Origin: Lanius collurio
Lineage: Eukaryota > Chordata > Aves > Passeriformes > Laniidae
Assembly: GCA_020086605.1 (NCBI GenBank)
Contig: JACBWW010000040.1
Coordinates: forward strand, 5,598,729 to 5,662,728
DNA length: 64,000 nucleotides
Direction: 5' to 3'
The position numbers were made by a program, and so were the translations under genes. The notes beneath the pieces were generated by a model that did not search any database, was not told where the DNA came from, and saw only the letters and a program-made list of their open reading frames with translations. This document shows positions 32,649-46,029 of this stretch, piece by piece; positions within the stretch are counted from its first letter, which is position 1; each line of letters opens with the position of its first letter.

Positions 32649-35600
32649 AAGGTATTAAAAAAGAAAAAGAGTACAATTAATAACAATGCTCAGAAAATTA
32701 ATGAAAACACTGCTCCATTTATAATGCAACTTCCCTCACCTGGGAGCCCAAAAGCCCTGACAAAAGACAGGTCATGCTGGGTCTGTGCTTTTCAAGCAGA
32801 ATTACACAAAGACAAGACATGATAAAGCCCAAGGAGTCCAATATCTGAAAACACCTACATACTCAAGCCTTGCTTTCTTTTTTTATTATTATTTTTATGG
32901 GACTAAAATAGAAAGTGCAGGCTGTAGCCACGGAGTGCATTCCCATTGCGCGTGGCACAGGACAGACTGGGACCAACACAAATACACAGCCAGCACTGAG
33001 ACCTCAGCGCTGCCCAGACTCGCTGCCAGCTGTTTTACAAAGGAATGCACCTCCCTCAAAATAACTTTCCACAAATGGATAATCCCTGCAAAGTCAGTGG
33101 GAGTTTTCCACAGGATTTAAACTGCTCATGGAAAGGAGAATTTCCAGCAGCCAGCTCAAGGCCCCGATGAGTTCGAATGTGAGCTCTCCTGAGTTTCCAG
33201 GGCTCCTCTAGCAGGACTGGGCCTAACTCAGGGAACAGGCTCACAAACTGGAGTGGTGACTATCCATGACCTGGGACTCAGCATCCTCAACAGCACCATG
33301 GGAAGCTTTGGCTGCAGACAGGGAAGAAATGCTGCACTCACCTCTAACCCAGCAGAACACGGCCAACTCTCACTACAAATTACTCAGTAATTATTCTCCA
33401 GTCCCTCTATGTATTCGAGAAGCCAAGAAGATTAAAAGCCAGCAGTAAAACTTCCTTCCCCCGCCTCAACATTTCTTTGGTAAAATCCTAATTTTTCTCC
33501 TGCCTATGGCTGCTTTACTAAGCCAAAATCCCTTCAGCATTTAGTTCTACTCAGAACTAAGTGATCTTTCCTCTGCCCCAAACCTCTGGTTCCCAGGGTG
33601 GCACATGTATTATCAGGGTTGGATAATGTGATAAGCAGTTATAGCTCATAGTGCAAACATTTTTCAGCTCTGTGAATCTCACTGCTAAACATGCTCTTAG
33701 GCAGACTAGAACTTAGAGCCAAGAAAGTTAATTAAGGCAGAAGAAGCTTTTAGTTGTTTAGATTTTTATTTGTGCTTTTTATTTGTTGGCTGTGCCTTGA
33801 TTTTTCTCAAGGAGACAATCAGCACATTTCAGCCTCTTCTCAGCCTGCAGACATGAGAGAGAAGAGGGAGAAAAGCTAATGCTGTGCTCCTGAAGTTGAC
33901 AGGTATCAAGAAATAGATTTGAAATTTTGAGGCTAAGATGCCTCCAATTTTTGTCCAACAGATTCTTCTCCAAACGAGCAGTGCTGTGGTGTTCCCCCCC
34001 CTCATCCTTGTACAGCACAGAGCAAGAGAACACGAGATGAAAAGTTAGTGCTGGAAACAAGATGAGCATTGACAGGTGAGCTGATTTCTTCCCTTATTTG
34101 ATGTAAAGAAGTTTTACAGAAACATCAGTTTTCTCTTCCATGCAAACAGATTACAAAAAATGCACCATAGAGGCCACAGAATCAATTTTTTGACTTTTGT
34201 TAACATCTGACACAGCAGACAGGATGGAGCTGAAGACAATAAAAACTGTCTATATACCTTTCCTACCATTCACAGACCTGCTACCTTTGTCCCATCTCCC
34301 TCTCTTGTTACCAAGACATAGGAATTCCCATATATGATATAACTCCCTCACTTAAAAAGATATTTTGTGCTGGAAAAAAAAACATTAAAGAAAGCAAAGG
34401 GCTGGGAGCTCCTGTCTTGATTGATTTCATTTATCTTTTAAATGTACATGCTCCTATACAAGCTAAAAAGAGCAAGCTAGCCTTTAAAAGTGTGGATGCA
34501 CCCAGAAGGAACCTCTCTGCTCCTTATTCAGCTCTGCCTTCCTTTTATTCCAGAGAAAGAACTGCAAACTGCAGAGCTGATGACCTGTGGTTTGACAACT
34601 GCTTTAGGACCAGGAAACCACTTGCTCTACATTGGACTGGCACTGGTTTACTTTATTTTTTTTTCCTATTTTCAGCCTTTGACTATTAAAAAAAATTTAT
34701 TATATTTTGGCAAACAGTTAAGAGTGCAGGAATTGCTGGTCAGCAGTCCTGCTGCCTCAGCATCCTGCCTTTGCCAGCAGCTTTCAGGAAACCCAGCTCC
34801 TTTTTGGGCAAACTTTGCCAGTTCCTGTTGTCCCCAGGGCCCACACAGACACTCCCTCATGTCTGTGCCCCCATGGCTGAGCACATCAAACAGCCTTTCC
34901 TTAACTTGGAAGATGCTCCAAGCAGCCCCCCATCAGCCTCCTTTATTGCACACTACCAACCTTTGAGGAATGGCATTGTTCCTCAAGGAAAACCTTGTGA
35001 TTTTCCACTGACATTCCACCCCTGAGCAGTCCTTCTATCCTAGAGGTGGGTCATAACACATTAAAATTAATAAATTATATCCCCAAATTAACTCCTTGTC
35101 CTGTTTGAGTTGTGACACCAACAGGTAAATCCTAAAATCTATTTCCAAATCCCAGTAAAGCCATAACACATTCTAACACTTTTTTTTTTCCTCTCCTTCC
35201 ACTGCCATCCAGTTTTTCCAAAGGAAACAGAGCAGCTCTTTTCATGAGCTTTTTGAGAATTTTGGAGGCTGACACTCAAGCATGCAGCAATTCCTAGAAA
35301 AAGGAAAGCAGAACAACTGAACATTTGAACTCCCACAAATAACCTCCACGATGATTTTCCACATGACCCAGAAGAATTATTTTTAGAACCAGAAAAGTAG
35401 CTTTATTCTCTATTTCCATTTAGTTCTTGCAATGCTGGAAAGGACATTCAGTAAGGATGAGTATTATTATTTCTCCATGATGCGGATTCCCTTGGAAAAG
35501 CAGTAATTCCTAGAAGTACCAGCCATGATGGAGACAGGCTGTTCTAAGCACGGTGTAACTCATGGTGAGAGCTTCTCCTTCCCAAGGATTTTCAACCAAA

Positions 35601-36839
35601 GTAGGCAAAACAGAGCAAACAAAGGATGAGGAGTTTGTTTTGGAGGCCATGACTCCCATTTTGCTGCAGTTTTGTGGGAGATGGGACAAGCCAAAAACCT
35701 CTCCAGTTTTAGGCTCTACTCCCTGCTCAACAAAAAGTGTTTTCTGCCTCCACTACCTTGCCACGGACTCAGAGGTTGAGGAAAAAGGTCTCAGCTGCCC
35801 TTTTCCACCTCAGACCCAACAGGCAACTTCCCTCCATCCCTGACTTCTGCTTTCCACGCTCCAGGGCCTGGGGTCACCAGGTACCACTGGGTGGTCACAG
35901 AAGAGGCTCAGTGGCGCAAACCAGACCATTCCATTTCCACTTTTGACACCCCCATGGCTTCACAGCCCACAAAAAGTCAGGTTATTTCCACAGCATCCCT
36001 GCTCTCTTCATTTCTCAGTGAATACATGTTGCTCAAAAGCCCAGCAAATGAAAAATGCTCGTGTCCACCTGGCAGAACCCCAGAAGATCCCAGGTCCCAT
36101 CAACCCCTCGTGAGTGCAGTGCTGAGGGGAGGTACAGAATGGGCTACCTTGCACCATGAAGTGATATTTCCCACACAAATTTACCTGTCTGATTTGGCAA
36201 TCTCTTCCTTATTTCTACAGCCTGAGGACAAGCAGCAGCTAATGATAAATGCTGTGTAAGCAGATTTTTCTGTATGAATCACACAGAACTTTCAGTTGCA
36301 TGGCACAGGAAACGAAGCCATAAATTCTATTTACTGTAAAAGCCTATTACATACATCATATTACAGACTAGCACAAACTCTGATGAACTCATCTAAAATG
36401 CATGTCAGCAAAAGCTTGCGGAGGAGCTGAGCTCTGAAATCCATGAAAATTAAGGAGATGCATCAGTTGGTTAAAATGGATTTGGGATTCATGCCTAGGT
36501 TCCCAGCACAGATGAGAACCAGGACCTGGTTCACGTCTGGTTTGTTCCTTAATATTAGGAGTACTTCAAAACCTCCCATAGCATTCATATCCCTGTTTCT
36601 CAAATCAAACAGATCTCTTTGTCCTGTGCAATGCTGCAGATGAAAAACTTTGGCTTTGGAAATGCTTTTCTTCAAAGCTTTCCCATCTGCAGTGTCTCTC
36701 TCCTGCAATAACCAGTTGAGATATCAATAATAACATGGATACAGGTTCAGGCTGAACATTGGAGTGATTTTTAAGATAAAAAAATATTCCATGAGAATAA
36801 TCACTTCCAAGCAGGCACTGAAAAGCCACTGTGAGAACC

Positions 36840-37080
36840 ATGCAATTTACAGTGAATCAAAGGGAGAAATCCAATCACAGAATTTATAATTTCGGAAATT
36901 TGCACAGTGATTTTTATTTTGTGGCCTCACAGAAACTCTTGAAATTCGGTATGTGTCATCTGTTGGTTATGTATCAACACGTGACATACTACGCTACTTA
37001 CTTTAAGGAAGTTGCATTAATTTGCATGTTGAAAGAGGTTATCTTGGTTTTATCCACATTTTATGCATAGGAAGAGTTAA
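36840..37080. promoter_or_regulatory. Candidate conserved non-coding block with POU octamer
   Basis: AT-rich unique sequence with a perfect octamer (ATTTGCAT, 37020-37027) directly after TTGCATTA, an E-box-like CACGTG variant in CAACACGTGACA, and retained CpGs (TTCGGAAATT, ATTCGGTATG, TACGCTAC). It looks like an enhancer; this is inferred from site content only. Confidence 0.3.
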
Positions 37081-37325
37081 ATGACAGACTGTAGGAATGT
37101 CACAGGAGGCATCTGTGCCTCCCTCGCTATCTGCAGGGCACAGCCCAAGCTCCAGGCCAATGCATATATTCATTTACTGTGAAAACAGGTGCAGGAATAT
37201 TCCCAGAACAGATGAGGCAAAACAGCCTTATTGGCCCTTCTTCCTTTGCACCTTTCCAGGAGCCCTGCTCTGGAGAAAAGGAGATCATTTTTACTAGAAC
37301 GTGGAGAAGCTGCTGTGGTGTTATC

Positions 37326-37340
37326 CCAGCAGGTGGCTGT
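37326..37340 (+). promoter_or_regulatory. CTCF-like motif
   Basis: CCAGCAGGTGGCTGT matches 14 of 15 positions of CCASYAGRKGGCRSY, in plus orientation. It is the best of the three CTCF-like matches noted. Confidence 0.45.
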
Positions 37341-37800
37341 TGAAGGCAGGCACTTGACATTCTCCTGCCAGCTGCGGCCCCGCTCTGGCAGCAAAACTCA
37401 CCCAGCCTCTTTCCCTCTGCCCACGGTCAGGGGGCACCTGGAGAGAAGCTGAGAGCCCAGGGGGAGGGGCAAGGTGGGATGAATTTCACGGCTCAACTCT
37501 GGCACCTGGTGGGTAGGGCAGGGCAGAGAGGCTCAGTGAGCTCGGTGGGCAGGCCCGAGTGCCTCCTCACCCAGGCCCTGAGCCCAGCCTGCTGGACCAA
37601 ACGCCCGAGGCCTCTCCTGGTGGGATCCTCAGCCACCAGGCCCTTGCTCAAGGCACAGAGTTCTTACATTTTTTGGGGGACAGGACATAAATCTTCTCCT
37701 TCCAGTGAGAACCACATAAGGATGAATTTGTATTTTGCTGCTCTTACAGTCTGCAAATCTAACAAAACAATTCAATGAGCTTTTTTTTTAAATAGCAAAG

Positions 37801-37817
37801 ATCATCATCATCATCAT
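37801..37817 (+). repeat. (ATC)5 microsatellite
   Basis: Five ATC units followed by AT. Confidence 0.9.
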
Positions 37818-37842
37818 TGTCAAGAAGTCAGAATTGAGAGAG

Positions 37843-37897
37843 GCTTTTCTTTTATTTTTTTTTCTTCCCCTCAGGTTTTGTTCCTTTTTTCCCCTCA
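37843..37897 (+). repeat. Pyrimidine-rich tract ending in a splice-acceptor-like CAG
   Basis: A T/C-rich tract contains a run of nine T (37855-37863), then TTCCCCTCAG at 37865-37874, followed by another pyrimidine run. The CAG (37872-37874) with its tract resembles a plus-strand 3' splice site, but no coding exon follows that I recognise. Confidence 0.6.
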
Positions 37898-38084
37898 ATG
37901 AATGAAATCTTGGATGCTGCAGAGGCCAGGAGAAATTTAGCCATAATTCAAGCAATCACACTCCCATCTCCACGAGTGTGCAGGGTCAGTGTGCCAGGTT
38001 TTGTTTGCTTAGGTGGCTCCCATCATTATCTGATTTCCTTCCCTCCGTGGGTCATGGCTGTGCCGAGAAACACGTTCCATTTAT

Positions 38085-38960
38085 ACAAATAGCATTTTAG
38101 TTCTTTAATTAAAATGCAGAATAATCGCCAACAATTGAACAGCCATCAGCGAGGCACAAGGCAGAACAGCTTGTTACACACAAGCCACAGAATTAAGGCT
38201 GGAGACGATTTTCATCTGTTTCCTTATTAAGGAACATAAACGAAGCCTTATATTATTTGAAGATGCTTAGAGAATATAGGTATGAGCACTTGGTGGGTTA
38301 ATCACTTCCAGACAGAAGACTATTGGTAATTTCTTTAATTACAGTACAACTAATCAAACACAGAACACTCAAAAGAATTGGCCGGTTCCTATGGATTAGA
38401 CTGCAGGGGTCCCATCTAATTTCAGCGACTTAACCCACGATTTCCAGTCATGTATTTCAACTCCAACTCCAGAACAAAACCCAAAGCTGCACAGCAGATG
38501 GTGAGGTTACCCTACCAGTTTCTGTATTTTTATTTAACACAGCCACAGCTGAGGTTTGGTGGGAAGAGAGCGTTAACAATCAAGGGAACTGATCGAATGC
38601 AGCTCTTGCTATGGAGTCGGGATAATCAGGTTAAACTTGCTGCAAAAAGCTAAGTTCACAAACCCATAAAAGTCACCTAACTGCAACCTTTGTTCAAAAG
38701 AGCAAATACAACTGTCAAAGCAAATGCAAGTGTAAGAACTGCTCCCTTTGCTTTAGTGTTTAAGAATGGAATTTTTCTTTATATTGCAATTTAATTACAT
38801 TTATTTAGGGAATTTCAATGTATTAAATAATTTACTGTTGTTCCCTTAATAATTTCCTGAATTACTTCATTTTCTATTTATTTTTAACATGCATTTTTCA
38901 TATTTTTAAAAGCCTTTTATAAAATTAAGATGTTTATATTTGGCTGATTCTGACATAAAA
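38085..38960. promoter_or_regulatory. AT-rich unique block, candidate conserved non-coding sequence
   Basis: Two parts stand out. At 38090-38280 CpGs are kept (AATCGCCAAC, CAGCGAGG, GACGATTTTC, AAACGAAGCC) within TTTAATTAAAATG-type sequence. At 38760-38960 the DNA is extremely AT-rich with many TAATTA, TTTATTTA and AATAATTT cores. No gene or repeat family is recognisable. Enhancer or matrix-attachment-like roles are possible and untested. Confidence 0.25.
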
Positions 38961-41900
38961 ATAGAATGAGACCAGTGAGTCAGAAATCAGCTCTTGCTAG
39001 AGAAGACCTAAAGGTTCTTAAATGTACTCACAGTGACACATGGAATAATAATTATTTTCACATGGGCTGTGATGGAGAAGGTAATAGAGTATATTACAAT
39101 GCATGAAAATAATAACCTGTCTTTAATCCAACATATGGTTTTCATGAAAGATGAACTTAAACTGCAGACCAACCAGAGGGGGAAAAAAAAGGAAGGCCAG
39201 TGACTGAACACAGGGACAGGCAATTTACTACCTTAATATTACTAGAGAAGGGAAAATATCTTTCTGGCAGAGTCTATTCACACAAGAATGAAAAGATAAA
39301 TTTCAGGGAAATTCCCTTCATCAAATACAGCAGTTGGAAAGAATGTAAATGCCATCCTTTGCTTTCCCATTTTAAAACAGAAAGGGATTGCCCAAAGAGT
39401 TTGAGACACCTCTGGATTTTCACAGCTGATTTGCAATATGCATTTCTGCTTCTTGATTCTCCAGAGAACTTGGTATCCTCCTGCTAAACCTCATTTATAG
39501 TACAGCCAATTCTCACCTTGAATTTCTAGGAGCCTTCTGACCTCAGGTGCACAAAGTTAATTCTTCCTTATAATTTATCTTATCCTTCTTTCCAGCTAAT
39601 TCAATTACTGCTTGATTAGTGACACCAAGCAAATGAGAAAATAAACCTGGGATATCATTAACCAACAGAGGCAGGGAATTCACCGGCAGGTTTCCATGAG
39701 AGACCTCTTCAGCAGAGCACAGTGACATGAGGAATGACTTGGGGATCCCTGTGCCACCCTCCAGAGTGGCCCTGAGGCCACAGGATGGGTCACACACCTG
39801 GTCCTGCTCAGCACTGAGTCAGTGCTATGGGATCCAGGCTCATTCCTCTCTGGAGAGTTGTGCAATTTCCCTGAATCCCAGTTCCCAAATTTAAAAATAA
39901 TAAGAATGACACTTGATTATCTCAATAGGAAGATAAAGACACCAGTGCCTCGGTGAAGGACAGGAGTGAGTCGCAGATCTGAACACAGAGCTGACAGCTA
40001 ACTGGGAAATTTGCTTATCCCAGAAATGCTGGTCCTGCATTATCCAGGGGAAGATGCAGCACTGCATCCCAAGGCAGGCTGCTCTCTGGGCACCAAAGCC
40101 CAGCAGTAATGAATGATTTGCTGCAAGTGCCTTCACGAGGCACTTTGCTGACTACAGGAAGGTTTAATCAAATACTCAGAGGGCTCTCCAAAAGCTCAAG
40201 TGGATATTCCAGCACACCATTCCTCCTCCTACCTGCTCACTTAACAGCATTTGCTCCCTGGGCTCTGAAAACAGTTCCCTTTGCTTTGGCTCCAGCCAGA
40301 GAGGATATGAGAGGGAAGTGGAAGGCAAATTCTGCTGGCCCCAGAGCTCCAGGGAGTCCTGCTGTAGTTTGTTAAACGGCATCATTAACAGTCCAGCTTT
40401 AACAACAGTCCTGCTCTCCCGCCACTCCAGAGCTGCTCTCAAGTCTACACAGATGGAAAATAATTTTCCTTCTTTCCATCCCCTCCAGCTGGAAGAGGAT
40501 TGCTCCTCTAGTAAATCCCACCAAGTGACAGAACCGTGCACTGCTGCAGCACGAGAGACATGGCACTGCGCCTTGTGAGGGAAAACTGCACGTGCTGGGC
40601 ACGGTTAACGTGCTGCTGTGGAGCTCTGTGGAGATAAATGCAGTTTTGCCACACAAAAAAGAGAGTATGAGGAATATAAAAAGAGGCATCATTTCCCACC
40701 ATGTCAAGTTGCTACCCAAAAGCAGAGTTTTTAGTATTCATCTAACTGGTCTTTTAACAGCATAAATAGAATGTTGTTATCTCCAGAGCAATGCTACAAA
40801 AGGTGATTTCAGATAGAGTAGCAGGGAAAGCTGATGAACCTGACAAAAATAAACATTCTGTGAAGATTATGTTTCTGCTAGCACAGATGGGTTACAGCAC
40901 AAACTACTTACAGCCAGAACAGTGATTCATCAAAATTATTTCACAGGGTTTGCCACGTGGTACCGCAGCAGTTTGAGACATTTCAGGGATCTAAAAGGTG
41001 TCACCTGGTGTTATGCCCAGGCTCACATAAATACTCTGCTGGAGATAAACCCAAGAACCAGATAAATCTTATCCTTTGGGGAGACTTGAGCTCCAGAGTA
41101 TGTTTCAAACGTAACATTTTACACCCTGCCTCAAGAAACTGTATTTTTCTCAAGAAGCAATTCAGGATATTCCAAGTTCTCCAGCACCACTGCAGCTCCA
41201 CTGTTTTATTCTCCAGTGTTAACATATGCTTGGCTTGAAAACAGGGACCGCTTTAATCAAGGCTTATTTGGCTATTGTATTTCTGGAATTATGAGATCAC
41301 CAAAGGACCCAGCTTAGGATAATGATAGTGAATAGAATGACTTTGGCTTAACAGGGAAGTATAAATTATGTCTAATGAGGATACATCCACCTTGTGCCAA
41401 CTAGTTAAGCAGTGCTCCCACAGATGTTTCATACATACAAACTTCTCAAATCCCATCTTTTCATTTAAAAAATGACCATAAAAATGAAGATGCTCAGCTG
41501 AAGATGATTGCTTCACCCAGTGCCACAGACATCTTTTCCTTATTTCATTTAAGGTTTTGAAGCACAGTTTGGAGCAGTGCCCTCTTTGGTCAGCACACTG
41601 GAGCTGATCCTGTAGAATTTACACAGCAGGTGTTGGATGGAGCAAACCAGAGTTAAGCCACTGGGTGTTGAGCTGCCACTGCCACGTCCTTGGTGGGTGC
41701 AGGGGTAGAACCCCCGCTGCTGCTGAAGGCAAAACCACAACCAAACAAACGTCTCCACGTAAAGCAAGGAAAAATTATTTGTTTTCCCTTGATCCACAGG
41801 AAGAGGGAACTTTTCCAGGGAGCCCACAGCCAGCGACAGACTGTTCACTGCCTGTGCCAGAGCCGTGGGGCAGCGAGGGAACAGCAGGATTTGGGACAGC

Positions 41901-44900
41901 CCTGACAGCCCCAGTGCTGCTGGGCAGGGATCTCCCACCCAGCAACACCCCACGTCCTTTCCCTGCCCTCCAGGATGCTTTGGATGTCCTGAAGCCCCTC
42001 TGCAGGTAGATGGCACATGCCAGAGCCAAGAAGTCAGCAAGCACTGTGAGGAAATTCGTTGAAGGTGCAGCATTTCCGAGCAAACGCACATTCATGGCTC
42101 TCCCTGGAACAAGGCTTCCAGTATAACTGTGGTCAGAATCTGCTCCAAAGGAAGCTAGGCTTATTTATATTCTGGAGACACATTTGAGCCCTTAGTATCT
42201 TGTTTTCCATACCCACTTTAACAAAGCATGCCTTTTCCAAGGCTCGCTAATGAGCCTAGCATACTTAGGGAAAAAATGTAAAATATACAAACAAACTCAC
42301 TGTCAGATGGGTTTTTCCAAGACCTGGACTGAAACTCAGAGAAATAAGAAATAAATGCTATGTCCCTCCAAATATCTTACAAACTCTGACGAAGAAAAAA
42401 ACCCCAACCTTGATTTTTCAGCCAAATCTCCCAGCTGCTTTTGCAATTCAAAACAGGTCTGGCTGAAGAGCTGGTTCATTTTTATAAATCTAGTTCCTTT
42501 TCACAAAAAAATGTTACTTAATAACATCCAAATCCTGATTATTTTGTGCTTAAAACCAAACTTTTTAAAAGACAGTGCCTTTTCCTGCACTGTACTTTCA
42601 CCCAACATACATGAAAGCACTTCTGAGTTTCTTTTGGAAAGAGTGTGCCTTTCCAGAACCAATGCTGATACCCAGGGTGAATTTGAGAAGAAAAATCATA
42701 AATCAAGATAAAAAAGATAGCACCTAAAATCTTGGAGATCAGTAAACTGTCAAAACATGCATGACACTAAATCTTCAGAAAAAAACATATGTCCAAAATT
42801 CAACTAATTGGTGAGCAGTCAGTGCAAGTTCCAAAGTGATAACATCACTCCAAAAGCCAGGATACCCAAATGTCAGGTTTTGAGGGATGTATTTCACTGA
42901 ATTTCCTTTATTACATCAATGCTGATCAGCACTGGACTCCCAAGGATTCTTCTCCCTTCTTGCAGGTGCAACATTTTCAAGGATCTCCTTGCTATCTCAT
43001 TTTTCTAATTTCCTTAGAAACTCATGAGTGGTGTGTATTCTGGGCCTGAACTGTCAGAAGCAAACACCAGAAAGCATTTTTGCTTTATATGGACACATTA
43101 TTCACAGAATTGTGTGCAAATACATCCACAGCAAATACACCTGTGTTGTCATCTGCCTCACCTGAGCAAGCTTTCCTCCACATGGGTTCTGTCCTGACAA
43201 ATGGTACAAAAATAACCCTCTAGGAACCAAATGTGTTTCTCAGAAATGCATCTACCAGCCTTGCCACAAAGCTTTTTTCCACCTCCAAGCTCCATTACCC
43301 AAAATAGCCCTGAAGTATTTCCAAAAGGGCCAGCAAGACACAAAGCAACTTTCCCATATGGCTGGAAGCCTCTTGTTTCTCACCTACTACATGCCAGTGG
43401 AGGGGTCTGGGGAGGTTTGGACCAGATTTAGCCCTTGCTCCACACATGCCCACATACAGAAGTCTCTATGGAGCTGCATCCCATAATGAGCTTGGCACTG
43501 GACTTACAGAGGTAAATATTGTAACTTCTGACATCTGATGAACTTTTCCTGAAGAAAAAGTTTCCTCATCTTGGCCAAGGGCTCTCCAATGCCACAGCAC
43601 ACAGGAAACACTGTTATCCTTCACATAAATAATTCACAGAATTTGGCTTAACGAAAATTTAGGAAACAAAAAATCACACCAGCATTTGCAGGTTGTCCTT
43701 CAAAGAAGGTGCCTGCCAAGATCAAAAAGCAGTCACCTGAAATGGAATCAACCAGACAGAGATTCAGATGGAAATTCGGCTTTCTCACATCAAGTTCTCC
43801 AGCTGGTCTTGGTGTGGAGGGAAGCAATTCTTGCTGTGCTTCCTGAGCATGTCCTCACTCTGTTGCTGAGCACCACCAAGTGCCACAGCCACTTTACTCT
43901 TCCCTTGTGTCACGTTAGACACGAGGCCAGCTCAGCAACCAAATCTGCAGAAACTCAAGGGAAACCAAAGGCAGCACAGGCACTGCCACACAACAAACCT
44001 TACAAAGGCCACACCAGGGGATGATTTGGACCCAGAGCCACCAAGAAGTCACAGGCACCTAAAGACTGACACAGCAGCAACCTGGAGCTCAAGTCTCCTT
44101 TCCTCAAAGGTCTGTCCTGTAGGACTTCAGGGAGCAGGGCTCCAAACCTTACTAGGGATTTTGAGAATTCCAGAGTTTGCTGCTCCAAAAACACACAGTT
44201 TGACCAGCCTGCTGTCAGAGCCGATTCCTACTAAAACAAACATTTAACATGTGCAAATACTAAAAGATGAATTTCCTGTTTGAATAGTCAGCACAACAGA
44301 ACATTGCCAAAGGAATCATTGCAACATTTGTCAACGTAACCAACCAACTTCCAGCCAGAAAACAGGACAACCATGATCTGTCATTGGGAGACAGAACCAA
44401 TGCCCCAGCACAGCCTCCCTATACCAAATTCCAGGTAGAGACAAAAGATGAGCAGGATGGGGTGCAAAGAACAGTTGCTGTGATCTCTTACCCTTCACTT
44501 CCTACCCAAATAAGCCAATAATCAGCTTAGGAGTGAAAGCCCCTTCGGTGCTTAGAAAAGGAACCACCCTGCAGGCAGTGACAAGTTGGAGACAGTTCTG
44601 TTCTCCCAAAAAAATCAAGTTGCTCATGACCATGGAGCTGCTTCCCTCAGACATCTCATTAACAGAGTTACAAGCCTGGCCAAAGCTCCAGAGCAGACAT
44701 GTAAAGGCAGTGCAGTGATGGCAATTACAAGTCATTAATATTGACAAGAAATTGCACTTCAAGTTTTTTTTTAATAAATAATTCCAAGGTCTTCACTTAT
44801 TTTTTAAGCAATCACACATTCCTCATCCCTCACAGGGAATCACTGGTAACAGAAAGGTTTAATTTCAGTTCTAAGGGAAAAGTTGTTGCTGCTCCCAGCC

Positions 44901-46029
44901 CATTGCACAGGTGTGTGCTGGTCCCAGCAGGTGTGTCCCAGTCCTCAGCATTTCCTTCCTGCACAGACTCACTGAAAAGCTGTTTGTATGTGCAGTGGGA
45001 CACTCTCATCCATGAGAGATGTCACTTTATCAGTGGAAGTGATGCTGATGTGGCAATGGGGGTTTTAACCTTTTTCAGGAACCAGAAATTCCTCTACAGA
45101 CTGAGTGCCTGAAAAGTTATGACAATTGTGTGGAGAAAAGGTAAATGTTATCAATTTTGCTTTTAGAATGATGTAGAAAAAGCAGAGGAAGACAAATTAA
45201 ATGCAGTCTAATTTGCCCAGGTGGTTAAAGAATCCTCTAGTGCCAAAGAGATGGTTTCTGGCCAGGGGAAAATTTCCTTTGTGAACTTGCTGCCAGTGGA
45301 AAGCTGGTGGAGACTTTTCTGAGCCGCTTCTTACTATTGTGGCACATGGAACACGCCAGGGAAAGAGAAAAGAAAGAAGAAAAAAGAAAGAAAAGAAGAG
45401 GCCAGCAGAGCAGTTTCTATTATCTCAACTAGAAGATACTACAGAAAAGCTGCAGGAGCAAAACAGCTGCTTTCCTGGTGTTCCCTCCCTGGATACCTGC
45501 ACAGAGCTTGCAGGGACAAAAGGAGCTGCTGCCATCCCAGCCAGCTCACATGCCTGGGATTTGTAAATGTGAACGGGGCCCTTAACTTCCAAAATCCTTC
45601 TTCCTGTTTCTATTTTAAACTAAAAGGAGCCACTCAGAACTTGCAGAAGAAGGCAGGGCCCTAAAGCTCTCCAGGCTCGGGGCATCTGGAGCAGCAGCAG
45701 AAAATGTGTTTGCAAGTTGTTGCTTCTGCACTTTTGTTTTAATATACAGAAAGTAGCAATGGAAGAGGAGGGAAAGGCACAATTGGCATAGCTCATGTAA
45801 GACATCCGAGTCAATATATCAAATATTTCCAGTGCCATACTCCCTTTCCAGCTCACTTCCATGCATTGTGGATGGTGGTTTCCCTTGTTTCCTTTGGGAT
45901 ACCACCCCGAGATAGAATCCAGATCATTACGAAGAAGCTCCTCTCAATATCCAAGCTCAGTATTCTTTTCATTACTTTTATCCTACCAGTCTTGATTATC
46001 CTTCTCTCCTCATTCTAAATCACTCCTTT
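38961..46029. other. Intergenic: no gene recognised
   Basis: ORFs reach 180 codons (for example the minus-strand one at 41549-42091) but show no domain or family resemblance. A purine tract is listed separately. A short hairpin with 6-bp arms lies at 42240-42257. No named transposon was seen. Confidence 0.65.
45358..45401 (+). repeat. Polypurine (GA)-rich tract
   Basis: About 44 bases of pure A/G on the plus strand (GAAAGAGAAAAGAAAGAAGA and onward). An overlapping ORF encodes a Lys/Glu/Arg run for this reason only. Confidence 0.9.

Larger units (their letters stand above)
27021..36839. other. Intergenic: no gene recognised
   Basis: Ordinary sequence. ORFs do not exceed about 160 codons and none shows a domain, signal peptide pattern or exon-like block that I recognise. 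It contains an AT dinucleotide-type tract (31195-31222) and a perfect MEF2-type site (32639-32648). No CR1, LTR or DNA transposon is identifiable by eye. Confidence 0.65.
37081..38084. other. Intergenic: moderately GC-rich, with a CTCF-like site and low-complexity tracts
   Basis: No gene was recognised. A CTCF-like motif (37326-37340), an ATC microsatellite and a T-rich tract (37843-37897) are listed separately. The GC-rich part (37370-37640) is open in several frames without coding character. Confidence 0.6.

Noticed and set aside
41549..42091. 180-codon minus-strand ORF
   Set aside because: No family resemblance, heterogeneous composition, and overlapping open frames on the other strand. 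It is a composition effect.
42240..42257. Hairpin with 6-bp arms (AGGCTC/GAGCCT)
   Set aside because: Short arms of this kind are expected by chance in 64 kb, and no associated feature was found.
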